From Eumeta japonica (taxonomy: Eukaryota > Arthropoda > Insecta > Lepidoptera > Psychidae): a stretch of 64,000 nucleotides of DNA. Positions 1 to 11,703 of this stretch are shown here, piece by piece. A program made the position numbers and the translations under genes. Location: the NCBI GenBank assembly GCA_005406025.1, contig BGZK01000096.1, positions 310,001 to 374,000 on the forward strand, read 5' to 3'. The notes beneath the pieces were generated by a model. The model saw nothing but the letters and a program-made list of their open reading frames with translations. It was not told where the DNA came from and did not search any database. The first letter of the stretch is position 1. The number at the start of each line of letters is the position of its first letter.

Positions 1-134
1 TCTTCACGGAAATATGCTGGAAAAGTTGAGTGCACTATATAGAATTGATGTCTGTGCAGAAAGGTGTATGTACTGAAATAATCAGATATGATTTTTTTTT
101 AAATTACAGCAATACAAAGACAGTCCTCACTCAC

Positions 135-227
135 CAGACTGAAATCGGGGCTAGTTCTGGTCTTGAGCGGCAGCGCCGGGTACCGCGCCCGCAGGGCCCC
201 AGTCGCAACCGTCTCCAATGGGGGTAG
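135..227 (-). CDS. CTDSPL2: CTDSPL2 coding exon 5, PALPLKTR motif
   Basis: 31 codons between acceptor tatgcag|CTACCC and donor CTG|GTGAGT, reading LPPLETVATG...[15 protein letters not shown]. It is GC-rich compared with its surroundings, as a conserved coding exon in an AT-rich genome can be. The family sequence continues [10 protein letters not shown], which is expected in the next exon outside the window. Confidence 0.9.
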
Positions 228-3200
228 CTGCATAGAATACAAATTATTGTGATATGCTAGAGCTATATACAGTTTATAGAAGATTCTATTATATGGATAA
301 TAGGGTTTCACAATTTGCTTTTAAGTCGTAGTTTATTTTAGTCAAGTATTAAACTCCATATGATTAAAATGTGAAAAATTGTATGTAAATAAACAAATAT
401 TTATACACTATGGTCTATCACTATGTATACAAAGGACTAGGACGAAAAGTAACTCAAATTTGTAATAAAAATAAATCATTAAGAAATTTAAAACATTTAT
501 GGTTTCCATACATTTTTTTTTTCAATAATAATTATTTCTTATTTTTGTTTCTTTATCTTCTTATGGATTATTTACAACTACTTTTGCTCTGTCATTTTAT
601 AAGTTAATGCTATTCATTTACGTAAGTTCATGCCTTAAAACTTCCAAGATTGAATTTTTATGATTTTTTATAATTGTCCCTTTTTTTACAATAAATTTAA
701 GTTCATTTTCATTCTCTTAACAGTACACTAGTTGACATTCTTACAATGAGTATTAATAACTCAATAAATGTAAATAGAAAAAAAGTGATGTGTCATAATA
801 TAATAGTCGGAATTATTCTGAATAACTTCTCGATTCACCTGCTTGATGAAGAGATATGGATCAAAGGCGTCTACCCATGAAGAGATCTGTTCGCAGTCCG
901 GTCTGCCACAGGAAGATATCACATCGGCACCATCCTCCTAAATAGGGAATGTCAACAAATTTTACAGGTGAAATCTAGGAATTGAATGGAAATAATTGCA
1001 ATTTTATTTCATATGGACACTAGTCATTCATGCCCGCTTCGCTCAGTCTAATTAATAATTTCATTAATGGGTGGGTCAAAAGTTCTAAATCTATTGCAGA
1101 CGAATTTGCGAAACTTGGTGTGTGCAAAAAAATGACAACCAATATCTATATGATTGAACAGACTGAATGTACAGACAGACAAAAACAGTGACTATATTTT
1201 GTATTACAAATAGATATTTTAATCTCAGGAAAAATTTCATTCATGGAAACTCTCTCTTTAAAAACTCCCTTATGAACATAATTTTGCGGTTCACGTAAAA
1301 GAAGTCATTGTTGAAAGCTATATAAAAAAGAAAATTAATAAAAGGCAATTTATATTTTTATTAATAGTGAAAAAATATAGCGAATTGATTTTTATAATTG
1401 GTTTAGGAGTTTTTGGATGATTCAAACATATCGACGTTATTTTATTTACACACTAGATGTTATTTTATTTACACAGAATAAAAAATATTTTAGGAGGCTA
1501 TTTTAAATGCAATTAATTATACATTTATTAATGAAAATTCAAATAAATTAACAATCTGAGGTATTACTGCACAGTAGTACACATTTAATTTGTTACACTT
1601 TATTTAGACATTTTATTTATTAGACATTTTGAATGCGATCTTATTCAATCAGTGTTCATAACTAATGTGTATGACCCTGAAGTTAGTCACAAAAATTCTA
1701 CAATAACATGATTTCAGAAATGTTGCAAGAATGGAGACTATCATGTGCATTAAATTTTAGAACCAGATTGATTATACATACTAATATTTTGTTATACTCA
1801 TTTACTGTCTTTTTCTATATTTATTAACTATTGTTGGTAGCACTGTGGAGAACCATTACCAAAAATCTAGAACAAATGCAATTGAAGATATAGTAACGAT
1901 ATATTATTATTGGACTTCGGAAAGTTTTCATTTCATTTATTTCCCTTATTTCTAGTTGAGTTTTCAAACAGTGCCTACCTCTAAATCCGTAGGTGTCTGC
2001 TCATCGTGACAAGTCAATGATGACTCGTCCACTGCATCTGAAGAACTCTGAAAGTTTTAGGAATTCATGTCATAAAACAATAAAAAAGTTTAATGTTAAT
2101 TATTTTTTAATATAATAGCTACTTTATACCTCGTTCAGCAATGATAGCTTGTGGTGTTCTAGTTAATGAATGGACCAGAGAGATTTTCCTACGTTTACAG
2201 AGATTTTTCTAGCTTTCTGGTAAATCTAGGTGTTAAGGGTTTGTTTACCCACAATACAAATATAATTTTTTTACAGCATCAGACACAAATAATATAAAAT
2301 AAAAATGAAATTGTTTCATTATTAATTATTCCATTATTCATATTAAAAAATAATTATGGAGAAATATTCAAACTTACCCAATTATTACAATCATTTTCAG
2401 AAGCGAGCGATTGACTGATCTCAGCCAAGAACCCACTGGTTGGACTCCTGGCTGATAAAGCCTCTAAGCTTTCGATGGCCGTCCCTTGAGTGTCCCGAGA
2501 AGTAGATGATATCTCACATTCGGAATCTCGGACATAGCCATCTTGTTCTAGCATTGTTACAAAGTCCGGCTGAAATGATATTGAATGTTATAAATATATA
2601 ACATTCAAACAATATACAAGCATACCGCATATTGTAGTGTATTTGAATCAAAGGTAATTTATATTATATACTTTGCTATAATAATATTTGGCACATCGGA
2701 TAGGCAATTCCTAACATCTAGATTGTAGAGTTACACTAACTGATAAAATAAATGACTATTAAGTATTTTACCTGTACATATTTTTCATTCCCAAGAAAAT
2801 CGGAGACACCAATATCATCGGTCGTGGAAGTTGGCTGATGTACTTCTATATCATTATTAGATTTTCTTCTTTTAGATAGCCTCTTGTCAACTGAATTATT
2901 CCTAGATGGTTTCTTCTCATTCTTCTCTACTGTCATGATTTTGGCAGTTTTGTCAGCGAGGTAGTTGATATCCTCATCGTCGTTAATAAGACTGGCACAT
3001 TCAGCTATAGCTATAAAATCGTTTAGGCAGTCATTCGGTAGGCAAAGTTCAGTCGACTCGACATGAGCATCGGAGTCAGATTCCTCACTTGTTTTCGGAG
3101 TGGGATATCCCGGCATATCAGCATATGTGTGAGTGGTTGTGTGAGCTTCATACATTGTTACGTCTTCGAGAGAATTCCACTCGTTGGGCAGATGTTCTGG

Positions 3201-3896
3201 CGTAGGGACTATAGGCGGTTTTGACTTCTGCTTTTTATTTTTAGGAGAGTCATTGGTTGACGTTATTTTTGATGATTTTTGATTGGGAAGACTTTGACGA
3301 ACTTTCCTTATAGGAGAACTGTTCAAAGAAGCACATTTATCTATTCTTCTCGTCTTTCTGGGTGAACTTATCCTATCAGATGACATGACCTCGGATTTAC
3401 ACTGCAATTCCCTGTTTAGAGAACTGTGTCGTGGAATAGTTTTAGTGTTTTGGCATTTTTGAGTTTTAACTTTGCGGTCTGTGGTTGTTGTGACTTTTTG
3501 ATTCTGGGTCACATTTAGAGTTTTATTCCTCTCGCTTCTTAAGTAAGTGGTGGAAGTGACTACTTCTTTTGTTGTGTTACGAACTACTGTTTGGAAGATC
3601 GGTTTCTTGTTCCTCTGATCGTCTTTGTGCTTAAGTTTAGGTTTGTGCGTAGACTCTATTGGCTTCTCCATTCTTCTCTTAGTCCGGACCGGCCTAGTTT
3701 TTAAGCTCTGCTCGGTTGTGACAATGAGATCGTTGATTTCTTTAGCAACATTTTTTATACAGTCACTTTTAACTAGTTTCTGCCAACTTTTCTGGCTCCT
3801 TATTATTTCCCGTTTGCCAGTTCTCAATTTGGTAACTTTGGCCGAACTCCTTTTACCAGAGAGCTGATGCCCCCTGCGCCCGCTTCTTAACCGCAT
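135..3896 (-). CDS. CTDSPL2: CTD small phosphatase-like protein 2 (CTDSPL2) homologue, N-terminal part, five exons, 3' end outside window
   Basis: Coding exons in transcript order are 3896-2772, 2569-2378, 2047-1979, 937-839 and 227-135. Each ends on a codon boundary with GT donor and AG acceptor, and together they give about 526 residues. The protein starts MRLRSGRRG, like vertebrate CTDSPL2 (MRLR...). A long basic, Ser/Lys/Arg-rich, probably disordered region follows, then acidic Ser-rich exons. The last two exons read DAFDPYLFIKQ/LPPL and [15 protein letters not shown], matching the conserved block just before the HAD-family phosphatase core (FDPYYFIKH.PPL...[23 protein letters not shown] in the family). 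The DLDET motif would be in the next exon, left of base 1. Family members are Mg-dependent Ser/Thr phosphatases of the FCP/SCP class; activity here is inferred. The N-terminal region is longer than in vertebrates. Confidence 0.9.
839..937 (-). CDS. CTDSPL2: CTDSPL2 coding exon 4, FDPYLFIK motif
   Basis: 33 codons between acceptor atttag|GAGGAT and donor CAG|GTGAAT. Ends WVDAFDPYLFIKQ, the insect version of the conserved FDPYYFIKH motif that precedes the catalytic domain in CTDSPL2. This and the next exon carry the family assignment. Confidence 0.9.
1979..2047 (-). CDS. CTDSPL2: CTDSPL2 coding exon 3 (short)
   Basis: 23 codons (SSSDAVDESSL...TPTDLE) between acceptor tttcag|AGTTCT and donor GAG|GTAGGC. 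Phase 0 at both ends. Acidic and Ser-rich, continuing the linker before the phosphatase domain. Confidence 0.82.
2378..2569 (-). CDS. CTDSPL2: CTDSPL2 coding exon 2
   Basis: 64 codons between acceptor atttcag|CCGGAC and donor TGG|GTAAGT. It encodes an acidic, Ser-rich segment (PDFVTMLEQDGYVRDSE... to ...SENDCNNW). Both junctions are phase 0, so the exon can be joined or skipped without frameshift. No recognisable domain. Confidence 0.85.
2772..3896 (-). CDS. CTDSPL2: CTDSPL2 coding exon 1 (start codon exon)
   Basis: 375 codons from ATG at 3896-3894 to donor CAG|GTAAAA at 2772. Residues are strongly basic, with runs such as RLRSGRRGHQ and KKQKSK, and several SP or TP sites (SSPRK, NSSPIRK, NDSPKN, PTPKTSEESD). 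These look like proline-directed phosphorylation and nuclear-localisation sequences, but that is inference. The open frame continues upstream of this ATG through the intron acceptor, so the longer 403-residue reading is not used. The exon begins at 3920 after a clear polypyrimidine-AG (ttttcttttgcag), leaving a 24-nt leader before MRLR. Confidence 0.88.
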
Positions 3897-3920
3897 CTCA
3901 AGGGACAAATTGTATCTGAC
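3897..3920 (-). other. CTDSPL2 5' untranslated part of the start-codon exon
   Basis: Twenty-four bases between the acceptor AG (3922-3921) and the ATG. At least one further non-coding first exon must lie to the right, up to the shared promoter near 8.2 kb. I could not place it with confidence; candidate donors on the minus strand are near 4358 (AAG|GTAGGT), 6848 (CAG|GTAAGA) and 7882 (AAG|GTAGAT). Confidence 0.6.
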
Positions 3921-5339
3921 CTGCAAAAGAAAAATATTAATAATCAATTCTTATTGCTTTGCCAAATAGCACATTTATATTGATTGACGTACTCAGCAGT
4001 TTTAGGAACTGTCAACATGCATGTGTCCTGGAAACTGTCTGTATGCCATTTGCTCCTAGAATACTCATGTGCATTGTTCTTACAGTATAATAATGAGATT
4101 GCATAGGATCAAACGGGATGACTGGACACACATGTACAAAATTTAAAATATAGGTAAGATGTTAAGGTACCTATAGCTTTTTTTTAACCCTACATATCTC
4201 GTCCACTGGACAACGCATCACCCTGTGAAACTCAAGTTAGATTACTTTTCGTGCCCCCTCGCTCATGCCCCTATAGTCTACTTTCTTAATTTAAGTAACT
4301 AATGCACTGCATGACGCAATAGAGACTACATGTTACTTAGAACTCGACCTACCTTATAATCTCGTTTTCTGTTTGATGATAGTTTGATTAACACATGTGT
4401 TTGTACAAATGTATGTACAACATACCATGCTTCTTAAAGCGATGATCCCAAAAATTCTAGACTAGTAAGCCAATAATATATAAGTCCCTGTTCATCATGC
4501 ATCGAATGCATACAAAATTTGCTACCTGGCTCCTTCCAAAGCTTCAAAGCAAAGAGGATGACCAAGCAGCATTGTATGAAATGCAATACAAGCTATAACC
4601 CTCGTAATGTTCATGTGTACTGTAATTGTGTTGAATAGAGTTAATAATATTTTGTTCCGTTTCTTTCTTTAGTAACAAATTTTTTGAGCCATGAAACTTG
4701 TTTCTATTTGTAATATATATTTTTTATTTTTCGATTGCAGTCTGCTGGACAAATGTTTAGTTACTATGTAACAGTGACTATAGTTTAGTTGAGTATGGTA
4801 AAAGCCTTTTTATCTGTCTGTCTGTTTTAAGTAAATGGATTTGGACACTGTTTGACAGAACACCATGAAAGTCGATATGAATATGTATGTTTTCATGGAG
4901 AAGGTTTTTATGTAATGTATTTTAGTATCGTTCCCAAATTCATTAGTTTTGCGCTATTGTACTATTACAGTAATTCTAAAAATTCTATCATTGTTACAAA
5001 GTTGCAGTATCCCCCAAGTAATAGAATAAAAGATATAGCCTATATTTTATTTTGACATCAGCATTTGAACTGGTTTTTTACAAATTGGAATCGAGATTTA
5101 TAGCTGTATGAGAATTGAAATGGGGAGTAGAAATCAGACTAATGACTGGGACCAAAATTGAAAATGGGACCGAGGTCGAAACCAAGTGTGGAACCAGGAT
5201 CCGAATCAAAAGCGTGACTGGGACAGAGATCAGGAATAGTAGTGGGCCAAAAGGTTCCAAAGCCACTATTAGCTTTGGAACCCTATAATGAGCACGGTCC
5301 GAAATGCTCTTGGCGAGTTCTTTTTATCATTTACACCGA

Positions 5340-6650
5340 AATCACACTCTAATAGGTTCTTAATATGTCTACAAAATTGAATATTATTCAGGCCTACGGA
5401 TGTAGATGAAAACTAAATTAGAAAATCTACAAAACGGTCGACCCTGCAGACCATCTCTGAAACTTTTCACTGTGGTATTTATTGGTGTATTTTCATGCCC
5501 CATGAGTTACAAATATTGTCTATGAGCTTTGAGCTCAAAAATTTGGAACACGGTTGACCCTTTTCACCAATCCTCGAAACTTCTTACTACTTTCGAAATG
5601 TTCAAAATGTTAAAAATGAAAAAGTAGTAAATTATTGAGCTCATCATGTTTAATAGATTGTTTTTAATGATTTTTTAAGCTCTCTGAGGTCAAAAATATA
5701 GTTCTACTATTTTTTGAACTCTTACCATTTATAAATTTACATGTATTAATGAAACTCTTTTTTTTTTTATTTTTAATTAACCGTATCTCTCAAAGAAACT
5801 AATAATTCTAATGCAATTTGAGACGATCGAAGTTGTTTTTTAAAGAAAACAACTAGTTAGGTTTTAGAATTTATCAGTAAAGTGCTTTAAAAATATACTT
5901 AAAAAAAATTTTTGAATAGTATTTCTCCAACAATATCTTTTAAATAAATGAAAGAATCAATTTTCATTAATTTAGCAATGATCGATCAACATTGTTTTTT
6001 AAGGAAAACAATAACATAGATTTTTTAATCTATTGGTAAAATAACTTCCAAAATATTGTACGAAAACACTTTTTAAAACATTTTTCTTCAATAATATCTC
6101 TTGAACAAATCAAGCAATTTTTTGCAGTTTGCAGTAATCAATGCAACTGTTTGAGTAGTAAAAGCTGATTCGAGTTTGGTATTTTTTGAGGTTCCCCAAA
6201 ATCTATCAAGCAAAACTAGTTTGAAGTTCTAGGAAGTCTAAGTCTAGTGGATGTTTTTGAATGTCAAAAATATGTTTCAATCAGTTAATCCGTCTAAAAG
6301 TTATGAATTTATATATCTCTCCCCTCAAACACACACACACACACAGAGATCTAGTGAAAATTAGATATTTGAATATCAGGGGGAAAACACTAAGTTTGCA
6401 ATTTTATGAAAATTTTCCAATTTCCATAGCAAGAAGTTAAAAAGTTTATTTCTTCATGTAATTTACAAATTTTTGAAACGCTAAAATGAAAAGTGAAATT
6501 TAATGATTTGATTAAACATTCAAAATGAGTACTTAGACAATACCTTGCATATTGTGGTGTCATGTTAAGCTCAGTGCATTTATGTATTGTATATTTTATT
6601 GAAATACAGTTTGATCTCGATAACTCGAACCTCGTAATTGGAAGTCCTCA
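5340..6650. repeat. Non-coding repeat block with pogo/Tigger-like end
   Basis: Short phrases recur here and at 62810-63300, including 'gaaaattttcc/gatt...aatagc' followed by a 'aagttaa' run and a 'tctaaaagttat' phrase. The right end (6604-6640, ACAGTTTGATCTCGATAACT) resembles the terminal repeat of pogo/Tigger-type DNA transposons. Internally the block reuses the phrases 'ttaaagaaaacaa' and 'tcaataatatctctt' with variation. No ORF. Possibly a non-autonomous element; boundaries uncertain. Confidence 0.35.
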
Positions 6651-6985
6651 GTCACACGGAAGAAATTGCTATTCTGTACCTCTCAGACCTTCAGTATGCT
6701 ATATGTAAAATTTTCAAACTTTACAATTCAAACAAAATGTATAAGATAACAAAACCTTATATCGATAGTAGAATCTCTATTCTATAACTTGAATTCCAAA
6801 AATAAGACTTTGTAGGTCTAAGTTAGTAAAAGATAATGACCTCTTACCTGGAATTCCCTGGGACTCATATCAATAAAATCCACATTTGTTGTTTTTGTTC
6901 TATTGTCTTCTATTTTATTTTAATTAGTCAGCGAGCAATGATGTTTGAAAGGTGTAACATAGGTGTAAAATGATAAAGGTAAGTA

Positions 6986-7200
6986 ATGGTTTGGCCATCT
7001 GCAAAGGATGAATGAAAGTAGACTGACCAAACAAATCTATAGAGTGAAGGTGTGTGATGGAAGGTTGGTAAGGGTCTCACAAGAAAATCTAGCCAGGCTG
7101 AATTGGTGGCACATTAAAAAAGGGGCCCAATTTTAAGTATGTAAAACTGACTAACTTGTATGAAAAGATTGATGGATGTCAGTGTAGCAAATGAGATATG
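6986..7200 (+). pseudogene. LINE reverse-transcriptase C-terminal fossil
   Basis: The plus strand reads WFGHLQRMNESRLTKQIYRV, then KVCDGRLVRV. This matches the C-terminal tail of RTE/Jockey-type LINE ORF2 proteins (W-GH--RM---R--K-IY), which sits after the reverse transcriptase. No upstream RT motifs remain, so it is a 5'-truncated relic. A related relic lies at 18437-18620. Confidence 0.6.
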
Positions 7201-8149
7201 CATGAAACTGTGCCATGCGGAAACCTGTGGTCTCTGCTTATTCTCTGAGAAATAAGTATGATTTACAAAAAAAAAGGATATTTACCGAGATAGAGTAATG
7301 ATATACTAGAATTTTATAGTTTTTCAAAATAATGCAGGTATTGATTACTATTATTAATAGAAATTTATAGAGATTTATATATAAGTACAGGAAATTTTTT
7401 TTTATGTTCTTGCTAAATGAAATAACTTTACTCATCCAATAAAGAAACTAAAGGCTAATTCAAACAACAATAGAATTCCATACAGTAATAAATGAATTAA
7501 GTAAATGACAATTTAAACTAAAATGTGGATTTTTAAATGAATAATTTTATGGTAAAAATAAAAGAAATAGGAAATATAAAATTAGAAAGCCAAAAGACCT
7601 ATATCTGGCATACATGAGCCTACATTAAGGAAACGTATTACTTACATGAACTTAATTCCTAAGTATTAGCTCTTCATACACACATGTTAAACAGCTGCAC
7701 ATAAACTTCTTAAAACTCTAGTCTTAAAGTGTTCATCTGTTCCTTGAAAACTTAACGATAGTCATTAGCACAGGGCAATTTATTTCTGTCCCAAATAAAC
7801 CGTGCGGCGTCGACAGTTCGCGCCTTTTTTTAATCGCATTTTTAATCAGTTTTCGCATGTACAAACGTCTAAAATCTACCTTGTTTGAGACTTAATGCGA
7901 TATTTTAATCACATTATGACATTTTTAGGGAGTATTATCCAATTTAAATAGAAAATAAATCATTTTAAAATAAAACAGCGGCACTGGAACATTATTGATT
8001 TTACCACTCAACTCTGTATTTAACCGGACTCAAAAGTGGAGTAGAAACACGAAACACTATAGGGGATAAAACGACAGCACTTTAAAGGCATACGTAAATC
8101 GAAACTTGTTACAAATTAGGTCTTAGTTCATTTTCAAGAAGACAAAAGC

Positions 8150-8270
8150 TAAACAAATGTCAAAATGGCGGCGAAACATTGAGCTGCTGTCTTTTCTTCA
8201 AACATATCCGATTTAGTTTATCCAATGGCCGACAATGGCGCTAGTGTTGGCGCATGCGACTCAAATGATT
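8150..8270. promoter_or_regulatory. Candidate bidirectional promoter between CTDSPL2 and the small coiled-coil gene
   Basis: The region lies between two divergent genes. It contains AAAATGGCGGC (8163-8173), a match to the YY1/Pho-type motif, and GGCGCATGCGAC (8249-8260), a near match to the NRF1/Ewg consensus. CpG density is locally raised. No TATA box is seen. Both motifs are typical of TATA-less housekeeping promoters. Transcription start sites cannot be set from sequence alone. Confidence 0.45.
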
Positions 8271-8682
8271 TTTTGCATGTAATAAAATTACATATCTTTT
8301 GCTCCTATATTATATTATTTAGGGCTATTCGGGTTATTTTGGAACAAGATTATTATTTTAGCACAAAAATGACCACGTTCATAGGAAGAAGAATTAATAA
8401 TAAGCAAATAACATACCTACATAAAAAATCGTTACTCAATTTATTTAACACTTAATCGTTTTTCAATTACTTATTTCATTAAAAATAATATAATTATTCA
8501 AGTAGTTCTTAAGCTTTTCATTTTTTGCCAATTTCAATAAATTTTGTTGTGGAACTCATGTATATATTAGCTGTCAAAATTTCAAAAGTGAAATGCCAAA
8601 CAGTATAAACAGTATTTAAAACTTTGGTTAAAAGTAACTGAAGATCAAAATTTTTTAGAAGTTAAATTAAACCTGCTTAAAA

Positions 8683-9007
8683 ATGTCTGGAGTGTCAATT
8701 ACTTCTCGTGAAGTGAGTTATTTAATCGATGGGCTTTTTAAAGTTTTCCAATAGTTTTTGTAAAAATCATACGTTTATTGTAATAGTGTTGTTATATGTG
8801 ATAACTTGTTCTTTTTTATAGTCGAATGTTGTCGAAGCCAGGCAGGAGTTGGAAAGTCTACGAGCTCTGAATAACAGTTTGAAATTGTATTTAGAACAGC
8901 TTCATACTTACAAACAAAGCCTAACAACAATGACAAACAATTTCAGTGAACTTAAGACTGTTAATGAAGAGTGGGTTAAAGTTTTAAATCTTAATAAAAA
9001 AATGTGA
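8683..9007 (+). CDS. Small two-exon gene encoding a 71-residue coiled-coil protein, Dad2-like layout
   Basis: Exon 1 is 8683-8712 (MSGVSITSRE), with donor GAA|GTGAGT. The intron is 8713-8821 (109 bp, ending cttttttatag). Exon 2 is 8822-9007, ending in TGA. The join is phase 0. The product is one long amphipathic helix (VVEARQELESLRALNNSL...), a possible break, a second helix (SLTTMTNNFSEL) and a terminal EEWVKVL motif. Heptad-like Leu spacing is visible throughout. The length and layout (E-LESLR, then a helix, then a tryptophan followed by VL) resemble Dad2, a small subunit of the DASH/Dam1 kinetochore-microtubule complex known mainly from fungi. That likeness is my reading, not a search result; an unrelated short coiled-coil protein is equally possible. 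AATAAA signals occur at 8993 and about 9126. Confidence 0.7.
8713..8821 (+). other. Intron of the small coiled-coil gene
   Basis: 109 bp from GTGAGT to a T-rich tract and TAG. Canonical strong donor; the open frame of exon 2 begins exactly at the acceptor, in the phase set by exon 1. Confidence 0.75.
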
Positions 9008-9009
9008 TA

Positions 9010-9219
9010 TATTATTTGTATTTATTTTGTCTATTTAGATGCTGGTATGAAATCATGGATATCAGTACTGTAAGCTACACATATATATGTATATATACTC
9101 CAACAAACTTGGCCATCATACCAACAAATAAAAGAAATATTCTCTATGTAATAACTTTCATAAATGATGTTCAATGTTAAAATTTGAAATTTATCAATAA
9201 GGTGTGATTAGATTGAAAT

Positions 9220-9257
<38 letters not shown>

Positions 9258-10580
9258 TAATTTAGAATTATTATCCTTAGTCAATAAATATTGTAAATAG
9301 ATAATTAGTGTTTTACATAGTCTGATGGAACTTTTTGTTTCTTCTATTTCAAAAATACAGAAAAAAATGTGATAATTTAAGGAGCAATGACTTGTATTGT
9401 CTAAAATTTAGTTACATAAACTATTTCATCATTATAATTTTATTTCAGGTTTTCTATTTCAATTTGTATCTATAACATTGTTAATACTGCCATCTTCCTT
9501 AGGAGAATGAAATTAAAAAAAATACGTAAGTACTGTTTGTTTTGTTATTTGACAATAGAGTGCGTAAATAAAGTTATATATTTCGTCTAATAATTAATTA
9601 GACATTAAATTAGAATTTCAAATTAATAAAAAGATACCTTTTCTGTTTTTTTTTACATTTGGAAACTCCAGGCTTGCCATATATCTATACTCTCTATCAA
9701 TGTTCGACACCATGTTTCAGGTGCCAATTGAAAATCGCAATTGGATAAAAGCAGATTATCTTCTAGATGGCCTGGGTGGACAAATTTGCCTCATATCCAT
9801 AAACTCCAATTTTTAATGAACCTCCTATGATTTCATATTAAACAAACAAAACAATTGGTTCTGCCTTTGAGGTAGTGGTCAGTAATTACTTGATTTTTTA
9901 TGGAGATAGCTTCTAGAAATCTGGACTGGATTTAAACGAAATGTTTACTACAATCCGTAGCAATTTCTATTGTGCTGAAAGTTCAAACTTTATTAAAGCG
10001 GGTTATAGTGTTGGACTTAGAATAATTTATTATTAATGGTCGCAATATCAAGGTATTTTAAAAATTGGAGGGATTTTATTTTTGTTTTTCCATTGAAAGT
10101 TCCATATATTTTAAGTTATTACACAATATTATAATTTACTAGATGTGTCTTTGCTCACGAGTTATGCCTTTTAACAAATACTTTGGTGAAGGTAAAGTGA
10201 AAACGATGTACTTCATATGTGGTAAAATATTGCAATGATATTTCATAAAGTAATAAATGAATAAATTAATAATTACTAACATTACTGGTACATTTCAATT
10301 TATATATTTTATAATAATATAATATGAATAAATAAACTGAATAATATAAATTCATACCTATTTCCCAGAAGGGTAAACAGAGAGGGAGCATTCTTTAATA
10401 ATTATGTGAGGTGGTTTCTCGATGCCCCATCCATATGAATTTGTGAAATTTGATCTGAGCTTTTCTTCCCCTTAATCTCACATGAGATTACTTAAAATGT
10501 GTAATTTTAGTGTAAATACATTAATATGCGCATAATTGCTGTTGCATTTATTCAAAAAAACATAATTTTTATTAGTCAGT
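9010..10580. other. Intergenic, AT-rich, nothing recognised apart from an (ATT)n run
   Basis: Downstream of the small gene. Contains (ATT)n at 9221-9257 and, at 10365-10395, a short fragment of the 'CCCAGAAGGG' repeat described at 47678. No coding signal. Confidence 0.5.
9221..9257. repeat. (ATT)n microsatellite
   Basis: About twelve uninterrupted ATT units. Confidence 0.95.
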
Positions 10581-10979
10581 GACTACTGGAACCAATATGT
10601 CGATGTGATTTTCAGTAAAATCATCTGTTCCTTCGGCCTCATTGAATTAGCCATTCTAAATCGCTGTCGCTTGCACACAGAAAGTCAATTGTCTGATAAA
10701 TACTTTTGTGTAGAATTTAGTCACATTTTAGTGAAAAAAACATGTTTTATTTCATTTAACCCATTTTTTTTTACAATGTTGCACTGTTTCTTGTCAAAAA
10801 AATTTATGTGATGTCCTCATCACCATGAAGATTGGGTGAGATTCAATACGACCTCCCACAGACCATACCCTCACACACAAAGACTACACATTTTCATACA
10901 ATACAATCTTCGCATATTCTCTACTATTCATGATTTTTTTCAATTCTTAAAGTATAAACAATTCTCTCAGCCCCTTAAT

Positions 10980-11110
10980 GTCGTCACCTCCTCGCATGTT
11001 TACGTTTCAAATGCATCTATTTTTAGGGGTGAATATTTCAGAGACAATATATCTTGTTCGGTTTTGTCGGACATGAGATGCTTACTACTTATTGTTTGTA
11101 GATAATTATT
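10980..11110 (+). repeat. Partial copy of the sequence carried in the 11950-12975 insertion
   Basis: The block containing 'tttacgtttcaaatgcatc', 'aggggtgaatat' and 'gagatgcttactacttatt' also occurs at about 12028-12127 with roughly ten differences. The flanks differ, so this is an independent, shorter and older copy rather than part of a tandem array. Confidence 0.7.
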
Positions 11111-11703
11111 AGCTGCACTCAAAGAAGATTTGAAGTGACCAGTCAAGGGATATACATTATACCGAAAGTAGAGTGCGGGCAGTTATGTTTCTACGATTGG
11201 TGTGTTCAAAAAGTAAAGTGTGATCAATTAAAAGTTTCTAAATGGTTCCATACCAATTTATTATTCCCCTATATTGCTGAATACATACTTTCTGCTTCGC
11301 TACTTATTTCACTTTCATTTTATCTCAATCCTCAAACATCAATAGAGCCGTTACGTAACAATATATTTGTGTAAATAAATGTTCTCAATGTGGTAGCAGC
11401 GTTTGGAAGATTCAATTTATGAAAGTGCTTCGGAAGATGATGTCGATGTATGTAGAATCGAGAACTTGTACAAACAAAGATATTTTTGTTAGTTTTTTCA
11501 CATTTATCTTGACTTAGATAGATGTCTTGTAAACTTTAAGCGAACATTGTGTATACATTTTATGCATTTGTATTACAAAAGCAGCTTTAGCAATTTCGAT
11601 CAAAATTTGTACTTTGATAGTGTTTTTATATGAAAGTATCTATATAGATATTTCTCTTAGAAAAATATGAACAAAGAATATTTTTTCTAAATGTTGCTTG
11701 ATA

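Larger units (their letters stand above)
3921..8149. other. First intron(s) of CTDSPL2 and repeats, no coding exon seen
   Basis: Long AT-rich stretch holding a GGGACC-type decayed repeat (5125-5265), a fragment of the 'GGTTCCG/ACCATGCTCATTAT' repeat (5270-5330), a MITE-like block (5340-6650), a (CA)n run (6329-6345) and a LINE C-terminal fossil (6986-7200). The remainder shows no protein similarity I recognise. Confidence 0.5.

Noticed and set aside
2736..3947. A single 403-residue ORF starting at 3947
   Set aside because: Its first residues lie across a splice acceptor (ttttcttttgcag at 3921) and its last residues read through the donor at 2772. The supported coding part is 3896-2772.
9028..9075. 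A third exon for the small gene, after 'ttgtctatttag' at about 9038
   Set aside because: Exon 2 has no good donor that would join it in frame, the stop at 9005 ends the conserved-looking helix cleanly, and the resulting intron would be only about 30-70 bp.
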